Position numbers and translations under genes: made by a program
Shown here: positions 27,725 to 36,253 of the stretch, piece by piece
Position numbering within the stretch: the stretch's first letter is position 1
How the letters are laid out: every line of letters begins with the position of its first letter
Notes under the pieces: generated by a model
The model's input: the letters and a program-made list of their open reading frames with translations, nothing else
What the model was told of the DNA's origin: nothing
Database searches by the model: none
DNA from: Pseudomonas abietaniphila
GTDB taxonomy: Bacteria > Pseudomonadota > Gammaproteobacteria > Pseudomonadales > Pseudomonadaceae
DNA length: 64,000 nt
Direction: 5' to 3'
Assembly (NCBI RefSeq): GCF_900100795.1
Contig: NZ_FNCO01000002.1
Coordinates: 702,007-766,006 of the forward strand

Positions 27725-28273
27725 TCACTCAGCCAGGCTGATGCTGAACGGAATCGGATTGCGCAAGGTGTTGGCCATTGGCGAGGCGAGGTTCGCCAGG
27801 CGGACGATTTCATCGAGGGTTTCGCGGGAAGCATCGCCTTCCACCAGCACTTTCACGCGGATGTCCTGGAAGCCCATTTCCAGCGGCTGTTTTTCCGCAC
27901 CACCGGCACCCCACGCGGAGGGGTTGCCGATGTCGCCTTCCAGAAACACTTCGAGTTTGCTGAGTTTGACGTTCATCCAGGTGGCAACAGCGGTGATGCC
28001 CACGGCGAGGCAACCGCCGAGGCCGGACAAGATGATTTCGCCAGGCGCCGGCGCCGTGTTTTCGCCAAACAGATGCAGCGGCTCATCGACCACGACGGGG
28101 GTGTGATCGCCCACATAGCTGAGGGTGCGGAACATGCCTTGAGTGACCGTATGAACCTTGTTGGTGCCACGCATCTGAGGATTGTTGCGGCCCTTCTCCG
28201 CGAAAGCCTCAAGGCCTGTGCGATCGATTGGCTTCAGGTAGGTGGTGACGGTTTGGGCGGTTGCAGTGGACAT
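27725..28273 (-). CDS. OsmC/Ohr-family protein, first gene of cyanase operon
   Basis: 182-residue OsmC-fold protein. Peroxidase members use two cysteines. Here the first is present (LSGLGGCLAVG, about residue 87), but the second position, normally Cys before Pro, reads SPMANTL with Ser. A classic organic-hydroperoxide reductase mechanism is therefore doubtful. ATG 28273 is preceded by ATGGAGAT and lies about 68 bp from a sigma-54 promoter. It is separated from the flavoprotein gene by 60 bp and is the first of seven genes read in the same direction. Confidence 0.83.
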   Translation of the reverse strand: MSTATAQTVTTYLKPIDRTGLEAFAEKGRNNPQMRGTNKVHTVTQGMFRTLSYVGDHTPVVVDEPLHLFGENTAPAPGEIILSGLGGCLAVGITAVATWMNVKLSKLEVFLEGDIGNPSAWGAGGAEKQPLEMGFQDIRVKVLVEGDASRETLDEIVRLANLASPMANTLRNPIPFSISLAE

Positions 28274-28340
28274 GTTTGATCTCCATTGGACTTGAACAGT
28301 GAGCCTGCCGGGAACGCAGTGCTCTTTCGCCAATGGACTA

Positions 28341-28358
28341 TCGCAACGGCTGTGCCAA
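28341..28358 (-). promoter_or_regulatory. sigma-54 promoter of the cyanase operon
   Basis: On the minus strand TTGGCACAGCCGTTGCGA fits the -24/-12 consensus TGGCAC-N5-TTGC without mismatch in the core elements. It stands 68-85 bp upstream of the osmC-like start and downstream of a NifA-type activator gene and palindrome, as expected for enhancer-driven sigma-54 transcription. Confidence 0.85.
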
Positions 28359-28470
28359 TGCTCGGCAGCGCAATTAAAATAAATTATTTATTTTATAAAT
28401 CATGAGCTTGAAGTTGATCAATTATTTAACTGGCGCAGATGAAGTCTTTAAAAGCCAACTTCAATCCACC

Positions 28471-28510
28471 TACAAATTGTCGACATTGTTAACAATGTCG
28501 ACAATTTGTA
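28471..28510. promoter_or_regulatory. perfect 40-bp palindrome, probable enhancer site (UAS)
   Basis: The 20 bases TACAAATTGTCGACATTGTT are followed immediately by their exact reverse complement. The sequence TTGTCGACA-type core occurs once in each half. It lies 113 bp upstream of the -24 element and 14 bp past the stop of the activator gene, with AT-rich DNA (about 28375-28430) in between that could bend. There is no T-run, so a terminator is less likely than a binding site for the activator. Confidence 0.75.
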
Positions 28511-28524
28511 GGCCGGGCTCGCTT

Positions 28525-30114
28525 CTAGAAACCCGCTCTTTTCCAGCGGTAATTGAATTGCCGGGCGGTCATCCCCAGCACTTGCGCCGCGCGGGATTTA
28601 TTCCCGCCACAACGCTCGACGGCCTTGCGCAGCTCATCGGGCGAGTGGGAACTGGCGGACACATAAGGCCGTATCAGATCATGCTGATGAGGCGCGTTCG
28701 GCGGACCGCTTGCGTCACCCGGAGAGGAACTGACCTGTTCGAGCGTCGGCAGAAAACGCTCCACATCCGCTGCGCTCAATACAGCCCTGTCGGCCAGCAA
28801 CACCATGCGTTCGATCAGGTTCGAAAGCTCGCGAATATTGCCTGGCCAGTCGTGTAGCTGCAGACGCTCAATGGCCGTGGCATCGAAGCTAACGTTCCGT
28901 TGATTGGCCTGATTTATCCGGTTGAGGAACTGCAACGCCAGCGCGGGGATGTCGCCTCGCCGACCGGCCAGGGTCGGCAGCAGAATGGGGATAACGTTGA
29001 GGCGATAGTACAAATCCTGTCGAAAAACGCCTTGGCTCACCTCGATGGCCAGGTCGCGGTTGGTCGCGGCCACCAGCCTTACGTTGACCTTGACCTCTCG
29101 TTTTCCACCCAGGCGGGTGATCGTGCCTTCCTGAAGTGTGCGCAGCAGCTTGGACTGCATCGACAACGGCAACTCTCCGATCTCATCCAGAAAAATCGTG
29201 CCGCCGTCCGCCTGTTCAAACCACCCGGCTCGGGCACTGTTCGCGCCCGTGAAGGCTCCGCGTTCGTAGCCAAACAACTCGGATTCGAAAAGCGTGTCGG
29301 GTATGGCCGCGCAATTGATCTTGATGAACGGTTTGTCCTGCCGGGGGCTTGCGAGATGCAAGGCCCGCGCAAACAGCTCTTTGCCTGTGCCCGACTCGCC
29401 CAGCAGCAACACACTGGCGGTCGAGTTAGACACGCGTTCCAACTCCGAAACGGCCCTGAGAAGCTCAGGGGAAGTCCCGACAATGCCGTATCGATTGGTA
29501 CGGATTTCCAGAGCGCGCGCCAGTTGTTGATTGCGCATCTCCAGGGCCTCGGTTTTCTCTTTGACGTAGGTCCGAAGATGCAGAATCTGCCCGGCCATGG
29601 TCGCCAGGATTCGCAGAATGCTTAGATCATCGGTTAGCGGTCTTGCACGCATACGGATCCGGTGCGTGGCCAAAACGCCTATCACCTTCTGCCCGATCAT
29701 GATCGGCAGTGCAATGTAGGAAACAGGGCCCGGTGGCAGCTTCGAGCGCTCGACCACACGGCCAAGGAAAGACGGTTCTTTGTCGATGTCCTGCACGATG
29801 ATCAACTGCCCACGCGCCAGTACGCGCCCGGTGATCCCTTCCTCCAGCGCGTAAACCCCTCGCTTGATTTCATCGCGCGTCAATCCGTAGGCATAGCGAA
29901 TGCACGCCTGCCCCGCCGCTTCGTCAAAGAGCACGATACGGCCGCGATTCAGGCCCAGAAGTTCGGAGAGCAGGTGCAGCATTTCGTTGAGCACTGTGTC
30001 AGACGCCAGCTCCTTGCCCATCAACCCCGTGACCTGTTGCAGCAGGAGCATTTCCTGTGAACGCCAGAACGACGGTGATGCTTCGAAGTCCTGCTCAGCA
30101 GTGGCGTTGTCCAA
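28525..30114 (-). CDS. NifA-like sigma-54 activator with GAF domain
   Basis: 529-residue enhancer-binding protein. Residues about 30-180 form a GAF sensory domain; about 205-440 is the AAA+ domain with Walker A GESGTGKE, the sigma-54-contacting GAFTGA loop and Walker B GGTIFLDEIGEL; the C-terminus (ELRKAVERCGGNKSRAAQVL) is a Fis-type helix-turn-helix. No receiver domain is present, so activation is by ligand or partner, not phosphorylation. The cis elements immediately downstream make the cyanase operon its obvious target. It is transcribed in the same direction as the operon but separated from it by its promoter. Confidence 0.9.
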   Translation of the reverse strand: MDNATAEQDFEASPSFWRSQEMLLLQQVTGLMGKELASDTVLNEMLHLLSELLGLNRGRIVLFDEAAGQACIRYAYGLTRDEIKRGVYALEEGITGRVLARGQLIIVQDIDKEPSFLGRVVERSKLPPGPVSYIALPIMIGQKVIGVLATHRIRMRARPLTDDLSILRILATMAGQILHLRTYVKEKTEALEMRNQQLARALEIRTNRYGIVGTSPELLRAVSELERVSNSTASVLLLGESGTGKELFARALHLASPRQDKPFIKINCAAIPDTLFESELFGYERGAFTGANSARAGWFEQADGGTIFLDEIGELPLSMQSKLLRTLQEGTITRLGGKREVKVNVRLVAATNRDLAIEVSQGVFRQDLYYRLNVIPILLPTLAGRRGDIPALALQFLNRINQANQRNVSFDATAIERLQLHDWPGNIRELSNLIERMVLLADRAVLSAADVERFLPTLEQVSSSPGDASGPPNAPHQHDLIRPYVSASSHSPDELRKAVERCGGNKSRAAQVLGMTARQFNYRWKRAGF

Positions 30115-30272
30115 TCACGTATCCCCGATTTCGGCCTTCATCTGCGTCGATGATGACGCCGAATATCGCATCTGACCATGGCAGATTTATCAGGCTCGTT
30201 GCTTCGCCAGCCAACATCCTCTCCCCGTCAGTCTCATCGCCCGCCAGTAACGACAGCGATCGAGAACGTGAA

Positions 30273-30303
30273 TGAGCCCTTCAGCAACACTGAGAAGGGC
30301 TCG
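30273..30303 (-). terminator. possible terminator after chloroperoxidase-like gene
   Basis: Stem GAGCCCTT / AAGGGCTC with a 13-base loop just past the stop at 30311. The T-run is poor, so termination efficiency is uncertain. Confidence 0.4.
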
Positions 30304-30310
30304 TGGTGGC

Positions 30311-31288
30311 TCAGCGTTTGATAAACGCCAGGAGATCCTCGTTGATGACCTCAGGATGAGTGGTGCACATCCCGTGGGGATACCCTTTGTAAACCTTGAG
30401 TGTCCCGTTTTTGACCAGCTTGATGGACAGCTCGGCAGAGTCGGCGATGGGGACGATCTGATCGTCATCGCCGTGAAGGATCAGTACCGGCACGGTGATC
30501 TTCTTCAAGTCTTCGGTGAAGTCGGTTTCCGAAAACGCCTTGATGCAGTCATATTGGGCTTTCGCTCCACCGATCATTCCCTGGCGCCACCAGTTGCCTT
30601 TCACCCCTTCCGAAACCTTGGCACCCTCGCGGTTGTAGCCATAAAACGGTATCGGCACCTCCGTGTAGAACTGGGCGCGATTGGCGGCCAGCGCTGAGCG
30701 AAAGCCATCGAACACTTCCATCGGCAGACCGCCAGGGTTTGCAGCCGACTTGACCATGATCGGAGGCACTGCGCCGATTAACACCGCTTTCGCCACGCGG
30801 CCAGCACCGTGCCGGGCGACATAACGCGCCACCTCGCCACCGCCGGTGGAATGACCGATGTGCACGGCGTTGGTCAGCTTCAGATGAGCCACCAACTCAG
30901 CCACGTCCACAGCGTAAGTGTCCATGTCATTACCGGTGGCGGTTTGCGTGGAGCGCCCATGCCCTCTGCGGTCATGGGCGATCACACGGTAGCCCTTGGA
31001 GACGAAAAACAGCATCTGGGCATCCCAGTCGTCGGCACTGAGCGGCCAGCCATGGTGAAACACGATCGGCTGACCCGAACCCCAATCCTTGTAGAAAATT
31101 TTAGTGCCGTCAGTCGTGGTAAAGCTTGTCATGTCGGTGGGTTCTCCAGCGGTGTGCGGGGCTGTTGCGGCTTGAGCGACACTGCCGCCCACCACCATTC
31201 CAGAAAGCGAGCTCGCGGCCAGTACGGTCGCACTCACCTTCAACATTTGTCGGCGTGAACTCGATGGCGTTTCATGGGTGTCAGACAC
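30311..31288 (-). CDS. exported alpha/beta hydrolase, non-heme chloroperoxidase-like
   Basis: 325 residues, with an N-terminal segment ([20 protein letters not shown]) that looks like a Tat signal. The hydrolase has the oxyanion [11 protein letters not shown], nucleophile elbow IGHSTGGGE (Ser), acid D in [11 protein letters not shown] and His in [12 protein letters not shown]. This matches cofactor-free haloperoxidase/perhydrolase members, which also act as esterases. The catalytic triad is complete. No partner gene is obvious; the next gene upstream encodes an ABM-domain protein on the same strand. Confidence 0.85.
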   Translation of the reverse strand: MSDTHETPSSSRRQMLKVSATVLAASSLSGMVVGGSVAQAATAPHTAGEPTDMTSFTTTDGTKIFYKDWGSGQPIVFHHGWPLSADDWDAQMLFFVSKGYRVIAHDRRGHGRSTQTATGNDMDTYAVDVAELVAHLKLTNAVHIGHSTGGGEVARYVARHGAGRVAKAVLIGAVPPIMVKSAANPGGLPMEVFDGFRSALAANRAQFYTEVPIPFYGYNREGAKVSEGVKGNWWRQGMIGGAKAQYDCIKAFSETDFTEDLKKITVPVLILHGDDDQIVPIADSAELSIKLVKNGTLKVYKGYPHGMCTTHPEVINEDLLAFIKR

Positions 31289-31339
31289 ACTACCTCCCTC
31301 TTTCGGCGATGCACGAAAGTCAGACTAAGAATGCGGGTT

Positions 31340-31687
31340 CTAGAAAAAGGTGTCGAAGGCGGCGTGATTCGGCTTGTCTTCAAACACACCAGCCGTACGT
31401 TCGTCCTGGCACACGCGAATGGATAAAAGCGCGTTGCTGGCAATCAACCCATCGAACAAAGGCTGAAATACCCGCTCGACGCTCATGCGCATGGAGTCCT
31501 CGCTCAGCCACACGCCCTGAATGATCCAGCGACCCAGCCCGGGGGCGTCGCTGTGAAGCTGACAGTCCACGCAGCCAGCGTCGTCGTTTGCCAGGTCTAC
31601 CGAGTCTCTGAGCAGCTGGCCGCAATCGGCCAGGAGGTGTTCATGCGTGTGAACCAGAACGACTCGGGATGCGGATTGAACGTTCAT
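31340..31687 (-). CDS. ABM-domain protein, putative quinol monooxygenase
   Basis: 115-residue protein with the small antibiotic-biosynthesis-monooxygenase ferredoxin-like fold pattern: a strand-helix start (VVLVHTHEHLLADCGQLLRD), a central acidic DDAGCVDCQLH and the final GVFEDKPNHAAFD. The function of this small family is often unassigned. It lies 51 bp upstream of the chloroperoxidase-like gene and could be cotranscribed. Confidence 0.6.
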   Translation of the reverse strand: MNVQSASRVVLVHTHEHLLADCGQLLRDSVDLANDDAGCVDCQLHSDAPGLGRWIIQGVWLSEDSMRMSVERVFQPLFDGLIASNALLSIRVCQDERTAGVFEDKPNHAAFDTFF

Positions 31688-31924
31688 AGAGCTCTCCAGG
31701 TAACGGCTGCGCTTCCACCGACTGCTGAGCGGCGTGTGGATGTGATTGGCCTGCTGGGTATCATCGGTCGCCCGGTCGGTGGCCGCTATCGTCGATTCGG
31801 ATACCGGGTCTAAACCTTCGTATGACGCACAGGCGCTCGTTCCCGCTCGGGAAAGGCGATGGCGCGGGAGATTTCGGGATCAGGAGAGGCCGGCACAGCG
31901 CATGAACGGCTGGCTGACAGAAAC

Positions 31925-31955
31925 AAAAAAGGCCAGCGCAATGCGCTGGCCTTTT
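31925..31955 (-). terminator. Rho-independent terminator of tRNA-Asn
   Basis: Stem GGCCAGCGC / GCGCTGGCC with loop AAT (31931-31951). On the minus strand a T-rich tract follows, 13 bp past the tRNA 3' end. Confidence 0.85.
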
Positions 31956-31967
31956 CAGTGTTTCGTT

Positions 31968-32043
<76 letters not shown>

Positions 32044-32145
32044 ATGCCGGCTATCTTACTGTCTGAAAAACAGATGTCAAGCAACGAAGTGAAAAAATTA
32101 GCAGGATAATCAGGTGTTTAATGGATCAAGCGCCTGTCAGACGAA

Positions 32146-32179
32146 GACGCCCCGTGCGGCACTCACCGCACGGGGCGAT
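32146..32179 (-). terminator. Rho-independent terminator after aldehyde dehydrogenase
   Basis: Twelve-bp perfect stem CGCCCCGTGCGG / CCGCACGGGGCG (32148-32177) with a six-base loop, about 24 bp beyond the stop of the minus-strand dehydrogenase gene. Confidence 0.75.
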
Positions 32180-32200
32180 CATTCATCGGATCAGTCCGGC

Positions 32201-33592
32201 TTAACGACGATCCAGCCAAACGGTCTGCGCGTTGCAGAATTCGCGGATGCCGAAGTGCGACAACTCGCGACCGAAACCGCTTTTCTTCACGCCGCCAATC
32301 GGCACGCGGGCATCGGACGCTGTGTAGCCGTTGATGAACACGCCGCCGGTTTCCAGGCGAGAGGCGATGTCGCGCGCTTTTTGCTCGTCCGCGGTCCAGA
32401 CGCTGCCCGCCAGGCCGAACTCACTGTCATTGGCCAGTTCAACCGCATGCTCGGCGTCCTGGGCGACGATCAGCGACGCGACCGGGCCGAACAACTCTTC
32501 CTTGAAGGACGTCATGTCGGGGGTCACATTTGCCAGGATGGTCGGCGCGTAATAGTTGCCCTCACCTGCCAGCTTTTCGCCGCCGAACAACAAGGTCGCG
32601 CCTTCGCTCACGGTTTTCTGTACCTGCGCGTGGAGCTCATCACGCAGGTCATAACGGGCCATCGGTCCGATGTAATGTGCTTCGACCAACGGATCGCCGA
32701 CCTTCAATGCCTTGACCGCCGCCACGAATTTCTCGGTGAACGCTGGCAATACGCTCTCTTCAACGATGATGCGCTTGGCGGCCACGCAAATCTGACCGCT
32801 GTTCTGATAACGCCCGACCGTTGCCGCTTTGACGGCCTCGTCGAGGTCCGCATCGGCCAGCACGATGAACGGATCGGAGCCGCCCAGTTCCAGTACGCAC
32901 TTCTTCAGCGCTGCGCCCGCCTGAGCGGCGATCGCAGAGCCTGCACGCACGCTGCCGGTGACCGCGACCGCCGCAATGCGCGGGTCGGCAATGGCCGTGG
33001 ACACGCCTTCGTTGGTGACGTTGATGACCTCAAAGACACCTTCCGGCAGTCCGGCTTCCACCCAGGCATCGCGCAACAGGTACGCACAGCCCATCACGTT
33101 CGGCGCGTGCTTGAGCACGTAGGTGTTGCCTGCAAGGATCATCGGAATCGCGCCCCGCAGCACTTGCCAGATCGGGAAGTTCCACGGCATCACGGTCAGG
33201 ATGGGGCCCAGCGGCAGATAGTCGATGTACGCCTTGTCATTTTCCACCGGGGTCTTTTCCGGCGTCAGCATCGCGGGGCCGTTTTCGGCGTACCACTCGC
33301 AGGTGACGGCGCACTTTTCGACTTCACCACGGGCCTGACTGATTGGCTTGCCCATTTCGGCGGTGATCATCTGTGCCATTGCCTCGGCGTTGTGACGCAG
33401 GGCCGTGGCCATCTTGCGCAAGTGTTCGGCGCGCACGCTGACTGCCTGCTTGCGCCAGAATTTGAAACCTGCAGCGCTGCGCGCCAAGGACTGCTCGAGC
33501 TCGGCGGCTGTTTCGAACGGGTATTGGGCAAAGACCACACCCGTGGCAGGGTTCAGCGAAATGGCGTGGGTCGCAGAGGCGTGTTTGGACAT
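32201..33592 (-). CDS. sad: NAD(P)-dependent succinate-semialdehyde dehydrogenase, Sad/YneI-like
   Basis: 463-residue aldehyde dehydrogenase that probably oxidises succinate semialdehyde to succinate in the GABA/putrescine route. Key parts: MPWNFPIWQVLRGA, the cofactor segment VAVTGSVRAGSAI, Glu in LELGGSDPF, nucleophile Cys in NSGQICVAAKR, and the ending GGVKKSGFGRELSHFG. Its pattern matches YneI (Sad) rather than GabD. ATG 33592 has CAGGA upstream. A divergent LysR gene follows the arrangement of E. coli yneI and its regulator yneJ (ptrR), which supports the assignment. Confidence 0.82.
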   Translation of the reverse strand: MSKHASATHAISLNPATGVVFAQYPFETAAELEQSLARSAAGFKFWRKQAVSVRAEHLRKMATALRHNAEAMAQMITAEMGKPISQARGEVEKCAVTCEWYAENGPAMLTPEKTPVENDKAYIDYLPLGPILTVMPWNFPIWQVLRGAIPMILAGNTYVLKHAPNVMGCAYLLRDAWVEAGLPEGVFEVINVTNEGVSTAIADPRIAAVAVTGSVRAGSAIAAQAGAALKKCVLELGGSDPFIVLADADLDEAVKAATVGRYQNSGQICVAAKRIIVEESVLPAFTEKFVAAVKALKVGDPLVEAHYIGPMARYDLRDELHAQVQKTVSEGATLLFGGEKLAGEGNYYAPTILANVTPDMTSFKEELFGPVASLIVAQDAEHAVELANDSEFGLAGSVWTADEQKARDIASRLETGGVFINGYTASDARVPIGGVKKSGFGRELSHFGIREFCNAQTVWLDRR

Positions 33593-33686
33593 AACGAAAT
33601 CCTGTTGAATGGGCGTGATCTTCACCGTCAGGCGAGCACCCGTTGCTGAAGTCTTGAGGCCACGATAGGCTTTCGACCAAATTTCC

Positions 33687-33703
33687 GATAATGAATAATT
33701 ATC
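33687..33703. promoter_or_regulatory. inverted repeat in divergent promoter region
   Basis: GATAAT-N5-ATTATC, perfect, in the 152 bp between the dehydrogenase gene and the divergent LysR gene. Its size and AT core fit a LysR-type binding site, so it is a candidate operator for both promoters. Confidence 0.45.
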
Positions 33704-33744
33704 AAAAATACATTCTCGATTTGAGAAAGACTGAGGCTTCTCTT

Positions 33745-34644
33745 ATGGACCTGACCCAACTCGAGCTGTTCAAGGCCATCGCCGAAGAAGGCAGCATCAC
33801 CGCCGCCGCGCAGCGTTTGCACCGCGTGCCTTCGAACCTGACCACGCGCATCAAGCAACTGGAGCAGGAACTGGGCGTCGATCTGTTCATTCGAGAGAAG
33901 CTGCGCTTGCGGCTCTCGCCCACCGGCTGGACGTTTCTCGATTACGCGCGGCGCATTCTGGAACTGGTCGACGAAGCCAGACAGGCGACCTCAGGTTCGG
34001 AGCCGCAAGGTGTGTTTTCGCTGGGTTCGATGGAAAGTACGGCAGCGGTGCGTATCCCTTCCCTGCTGGCTGAGTTTCATCAGCGTTATCCGAAGGTCGA
34101 ACTGGACCTGTCGACCGGACCTTCAGGCGACATGATCGACGGCGTGCTGTCAGGTCGGCTCAGCGCGGCGTTCGTCGACGGACCGTTGCGGCATCCGGAG
34201 CTGGAAGGAATCGAATTGTTCGAGGAGGAAATGCTGCTGATCACGGCCGCAAGCCATGAACCGGTGACGCGTGCGCGGGATGTGAGCAGCAAGACGGTCT
34301 ATGCGTTTCGCCAGAACTGCTCCTACAGACGCCATTTCGAAGCCTGGTTCAAAGCGGACCTGGCAACACCGGGCAAGATCTTCGAGATGGAGTCCTATCA
34401 CGGCATGCTCGCCTGCGTGACCGCCGGCGCCGGTGTGGCGATGATCCCGCGCAGCATGCTGGAAAGCATGCCGGGCAGCCGCAATGTGAACGCGTACCCG
34501 TTAAGCGAAGCGTTTCGTTACCTGAATATCTGGCTGACGTGGAGGCGCGGCGTACGCTCACCCGCATTGAATGCCTTCATCGATCTGGTGCAGACGGCCG
34601 TACACGAAACATCACCGCCCGTCCCTCCATCAATCCCGGCTTGA
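33745..34644 (+). CDS. LysR-family regulator, PtrR/YneJ-like
   Basis: 299-residue LTTR with [23 protein letters not shown] and [14 protein letters not shown], and an effector domain from about residue 90. ATG 33745 begins [16 protein letters not shown], the normal position for the family; the open frame extends 18 codons upstream without a ribosome site. Divergent from the Sad-like gene, as in E. coli, so it probably controls succinate-semialdehyde or putrescine use. Confidence 0.82.
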   Translation: MDLTQLELFKAIAEEGSITAAAQRLHRVPSNLTTRIKQLEQELGVDLFIREKLRLRLSPTGWTFLDYARRILELVDEARQATSGSEPQGVFSLGSMESTAAVRIPSLLAEFHQRYPKVELDLSTGPSGDMIDGVLSGRLSAAFVDGPLRHPELEGIELFEEEMLLITAASHEPVTRARDVSSKTVYAFRQNCSYRRHFEAWFKADLATPGKIFEMESYHGMLACVTAGAGVAMIPRSMLESMPGSRNVNAYPLSEAFRYLNIWLTWRRGVRSPALNAFIDLVQTAVHETSPPVPPSIPA

Positions 34645-34654
34645 CGTCCGGTCC

Positions 34655-34855
34655 TCAGCAGCAACGCGCATTGCATTGGCGCTGACTGTAACGGGCCTTC
34701 TCGCGTTCACGGAAGAACGCTTCGTAAGCCATCACGGGCTCATCCGGGTGATGCGTGGCCATGAACGCAAGGTACCCGTCGTAGTCGGGCATGCCCAACA
34801 TCAAACGCGCAGCGCGACTGACACGTGCAACGGCAGCAAAGGTTTTAGTGAACAT
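34655..34855 (-). CDS. YbdD/YjiX-family small protein
   Basis: 66 residues ending in the family hallmarks DYDGYLAFMATHHPDEPVMA, EAFFREREKARY and a terminal RCC. Relatives are usually encoded next to the CstA/BtsT pyruvate transporter, but no such gene is here, so this is an orphan copy with unknown role. ATG 34855 has GAGG upstream. It is convergent with the LysR gene, 10 bp apart. Confidence 0.75.
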   Translation of the reverse strand: MFTKTFAAVARVSRAARLMLGMPDYDGYLAFMATHHPDEPVMAYEAFFREREKARYSQRQCNARCC

Positions 34856-35091
34856 GGGGAGACCTCGTGAAAGCGATGCCACCAGAATGCGCTCGATCAC
34901 GGGATTTTGCACGGAGCAGAACGCACTCATCTTCGCCGTATCAGAACGCAGCAGCCTCTGCACGCTGCCTACCGGTAATCGCGACGGCTTATCGCCATAT
35001 AGCCTAACGGACTGTCATTTTTGACAGGTTCGCCCTTCAGTGATCAGGGGTAGGCTGAATCACGGACTGGAATGACGCGAGGAAGCGGACG

Positions 35092-35817
35092 ATGAAGCTG
35101 AAGACAATGCTGGGGGCTTTTGGCATGGGGCTATCCTTTTCGGCCACGGCCTTCGCGCTCGACGTGAATGAGGAAACACCGATTCTCGAAAGCGGTGCCG
35201 ACCACTACGATTATCTTGTCTACGCCATGACCTGGCAGCCAACCTACTGCCTGCTAAATGCCTGCAAGACGACACCCAGGTCCGAGTTTTACACACACGG
35301 CATCTGGCCTTATCTGAAGACAACCCCTTCCAGCCAGAACCGACATCCAGATTCATGTACCCAATCAATCGGCTGTACGCAAGACACAGCCTGCGCACTC
35401 ACAGAGGCGAACATTGCCGACGCGAAAGCTATTCCGGGATTCACTCAAATCGTGACTGACAACCCGGAAGGATTGATGAAGCACGAATGGCAGAAACACG
35501 GCACTTGCTATGGAGGTTCCTCGCTGGACTACTTTAAAGACTTCATCAATCTTCGAACATTCGCGACCTTTGATGAACATGCGTTCGGAGCACTCATCGG
35601 CGTCGAGGGTGGAACGACGCTATCGGACATACAGACATTGTTCCCGCCCAATACGTCCTATCGGTGTGCAACGTACAAAAATGAGCAGTACCTGTTTGAA
35701 GTGTTCTATCTGTTGAATAAGGACAGGACCGGGGCACCTTACATCGACCAGAGCCTACAGATTGGCACCGCCTGCGATCCTGCAAGGAAGATTGTCATCC
35801 CGACTGCGCCCAGTTGA
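35092..35817 (+). CDS. secreted ribonuclease T2
   Basis: Cleaves single-stranded RNA through a 2',3'-cyclic intermediate; acts in the periplasm or outside. 241 residues with signal peptide (MKLKTMLGAFGMGLSFSATA, cleavage near AFA). The two catalytic blocks are intact: FYTHGIWP (CAS I) and HEWQKHGTCYG (CAS II), both with their His. Six or more Cys can form disulfides. AGGAAG lies upstream of the ATG. The gene and its surroundings are visibly more AT-rich than most of the window, hinting at transfer. Confidence 0.92.
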   Translation: MKLKTMLGAFGMGLSFSATAFALDVNEETPILESGADHYDYLVYAMTWQPTYCLLNACKTTPRSEFYTHGIWPYLKTTPSSQNRHPDSCTQSIGCTQDTACALTEANIADAKAIPGFTQIVTDNPEGLMKHEWQKHGTCYGGSSLDYFKDFINLRTFATFDEHAFGALIGVEGGTTLSDIQTLFPPNTSYRCATYKNEQYLFEVFYLLNKDRTGAPYIDQSLQIGTACDPARKIVIPTAPS

Positions 35818-35907
35818 TCATCTGAGGCACCTTTACTCTCTCAGACTCAAGAGTGGAGACCGGATCTTTCACCTATACCGTTGAAGTCTCAGCGATTGCG
35901 CGGGCAT

Positions 35908-35938
35908 AAAAAAACGCTGCATTAAATGCAGCGTTTTT
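35908..35938. terminator. bidirectional terminator
   Basis: Stem AAAACGCTGCATT / AATGCAGCGTTTT (32-bp palindromic span with a tiny loop) between the convergent RNase T2 and DUF2790 genes. It has A-tract left and T-tract right. Confidence 0.85.
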
Positions 35939-35974
35939 GTGTGCGGCTATCAGCATAAATCACTACCAGATCGT

Positions 35975-36253
35975 TTAGCCGTTCTGACGGCCGTAACCCA
36001 TGGTGGTGTATTCCAGGCTGTGAGTGACGCCCGAACCGTCCACGTAGATCATGGTGGATTTAACCAGGCCGTCGACTTTTTCAGGGTCTTGAGCGGTTTT
36101 AACGCTGGTGACCTTGGCAACGTCGATGCCTTTGTGACGGTTGTACTGCTCAACCTGAGTCAGAGGCTGTGCGCTGGACTGGGTGTCAGCGAAGGCACTT
36201 ACGGAAGCGAATGCAGTGAAGACGGACAAGGCTGCGAAGGCTAAAGTTTTCAT
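35975..36253 (-). CDS. DUF2790 small exported protein
   Basis: 92 residues with a signal peptide (MKTLAFAALSVFTAFASVSA, cleavage after AFA). The mature part has the Pseudomonas DUF2790 pattern (VEQYNRHKGIDVAKVTSV, GVTHSLEYTTMGYG). The function of this family is unknown to me. ATG 36253 follows a GGAGA ribosome site. Convergent with RNase T2 across the terminator. Confidence 0.85.
   Translation of the reverse strand: MKTLAFAALSVFTAFASVSAFADTQSSAQPLTQVEQYNRHKGIDVAKVTSVKTAQDPEKVDGLVKSTMIYVDGSGVTHSLEYTTMGYGRQNG

Noticed and set aside
28471..28510. Palindrome as a Rho-independent terminator of the activator gene
   Set aside because: No T-run follows on either strand, the stem is AT-rich, and the position fits an enhancer for the sigma-54 promoter.
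34655..34963. Longer 102-codon start for the YbdD-like protein
   Set aside because: The extra 36 N-terminal residues are not family-like. The internal ATG at 34855 has a ribosome site and the usual length.
35900..35940. Small RNA gene at the AT-rich hairpin
   Set aside because: The hairpin is placed exactly between convergent genes and is explained as a shared terminator.
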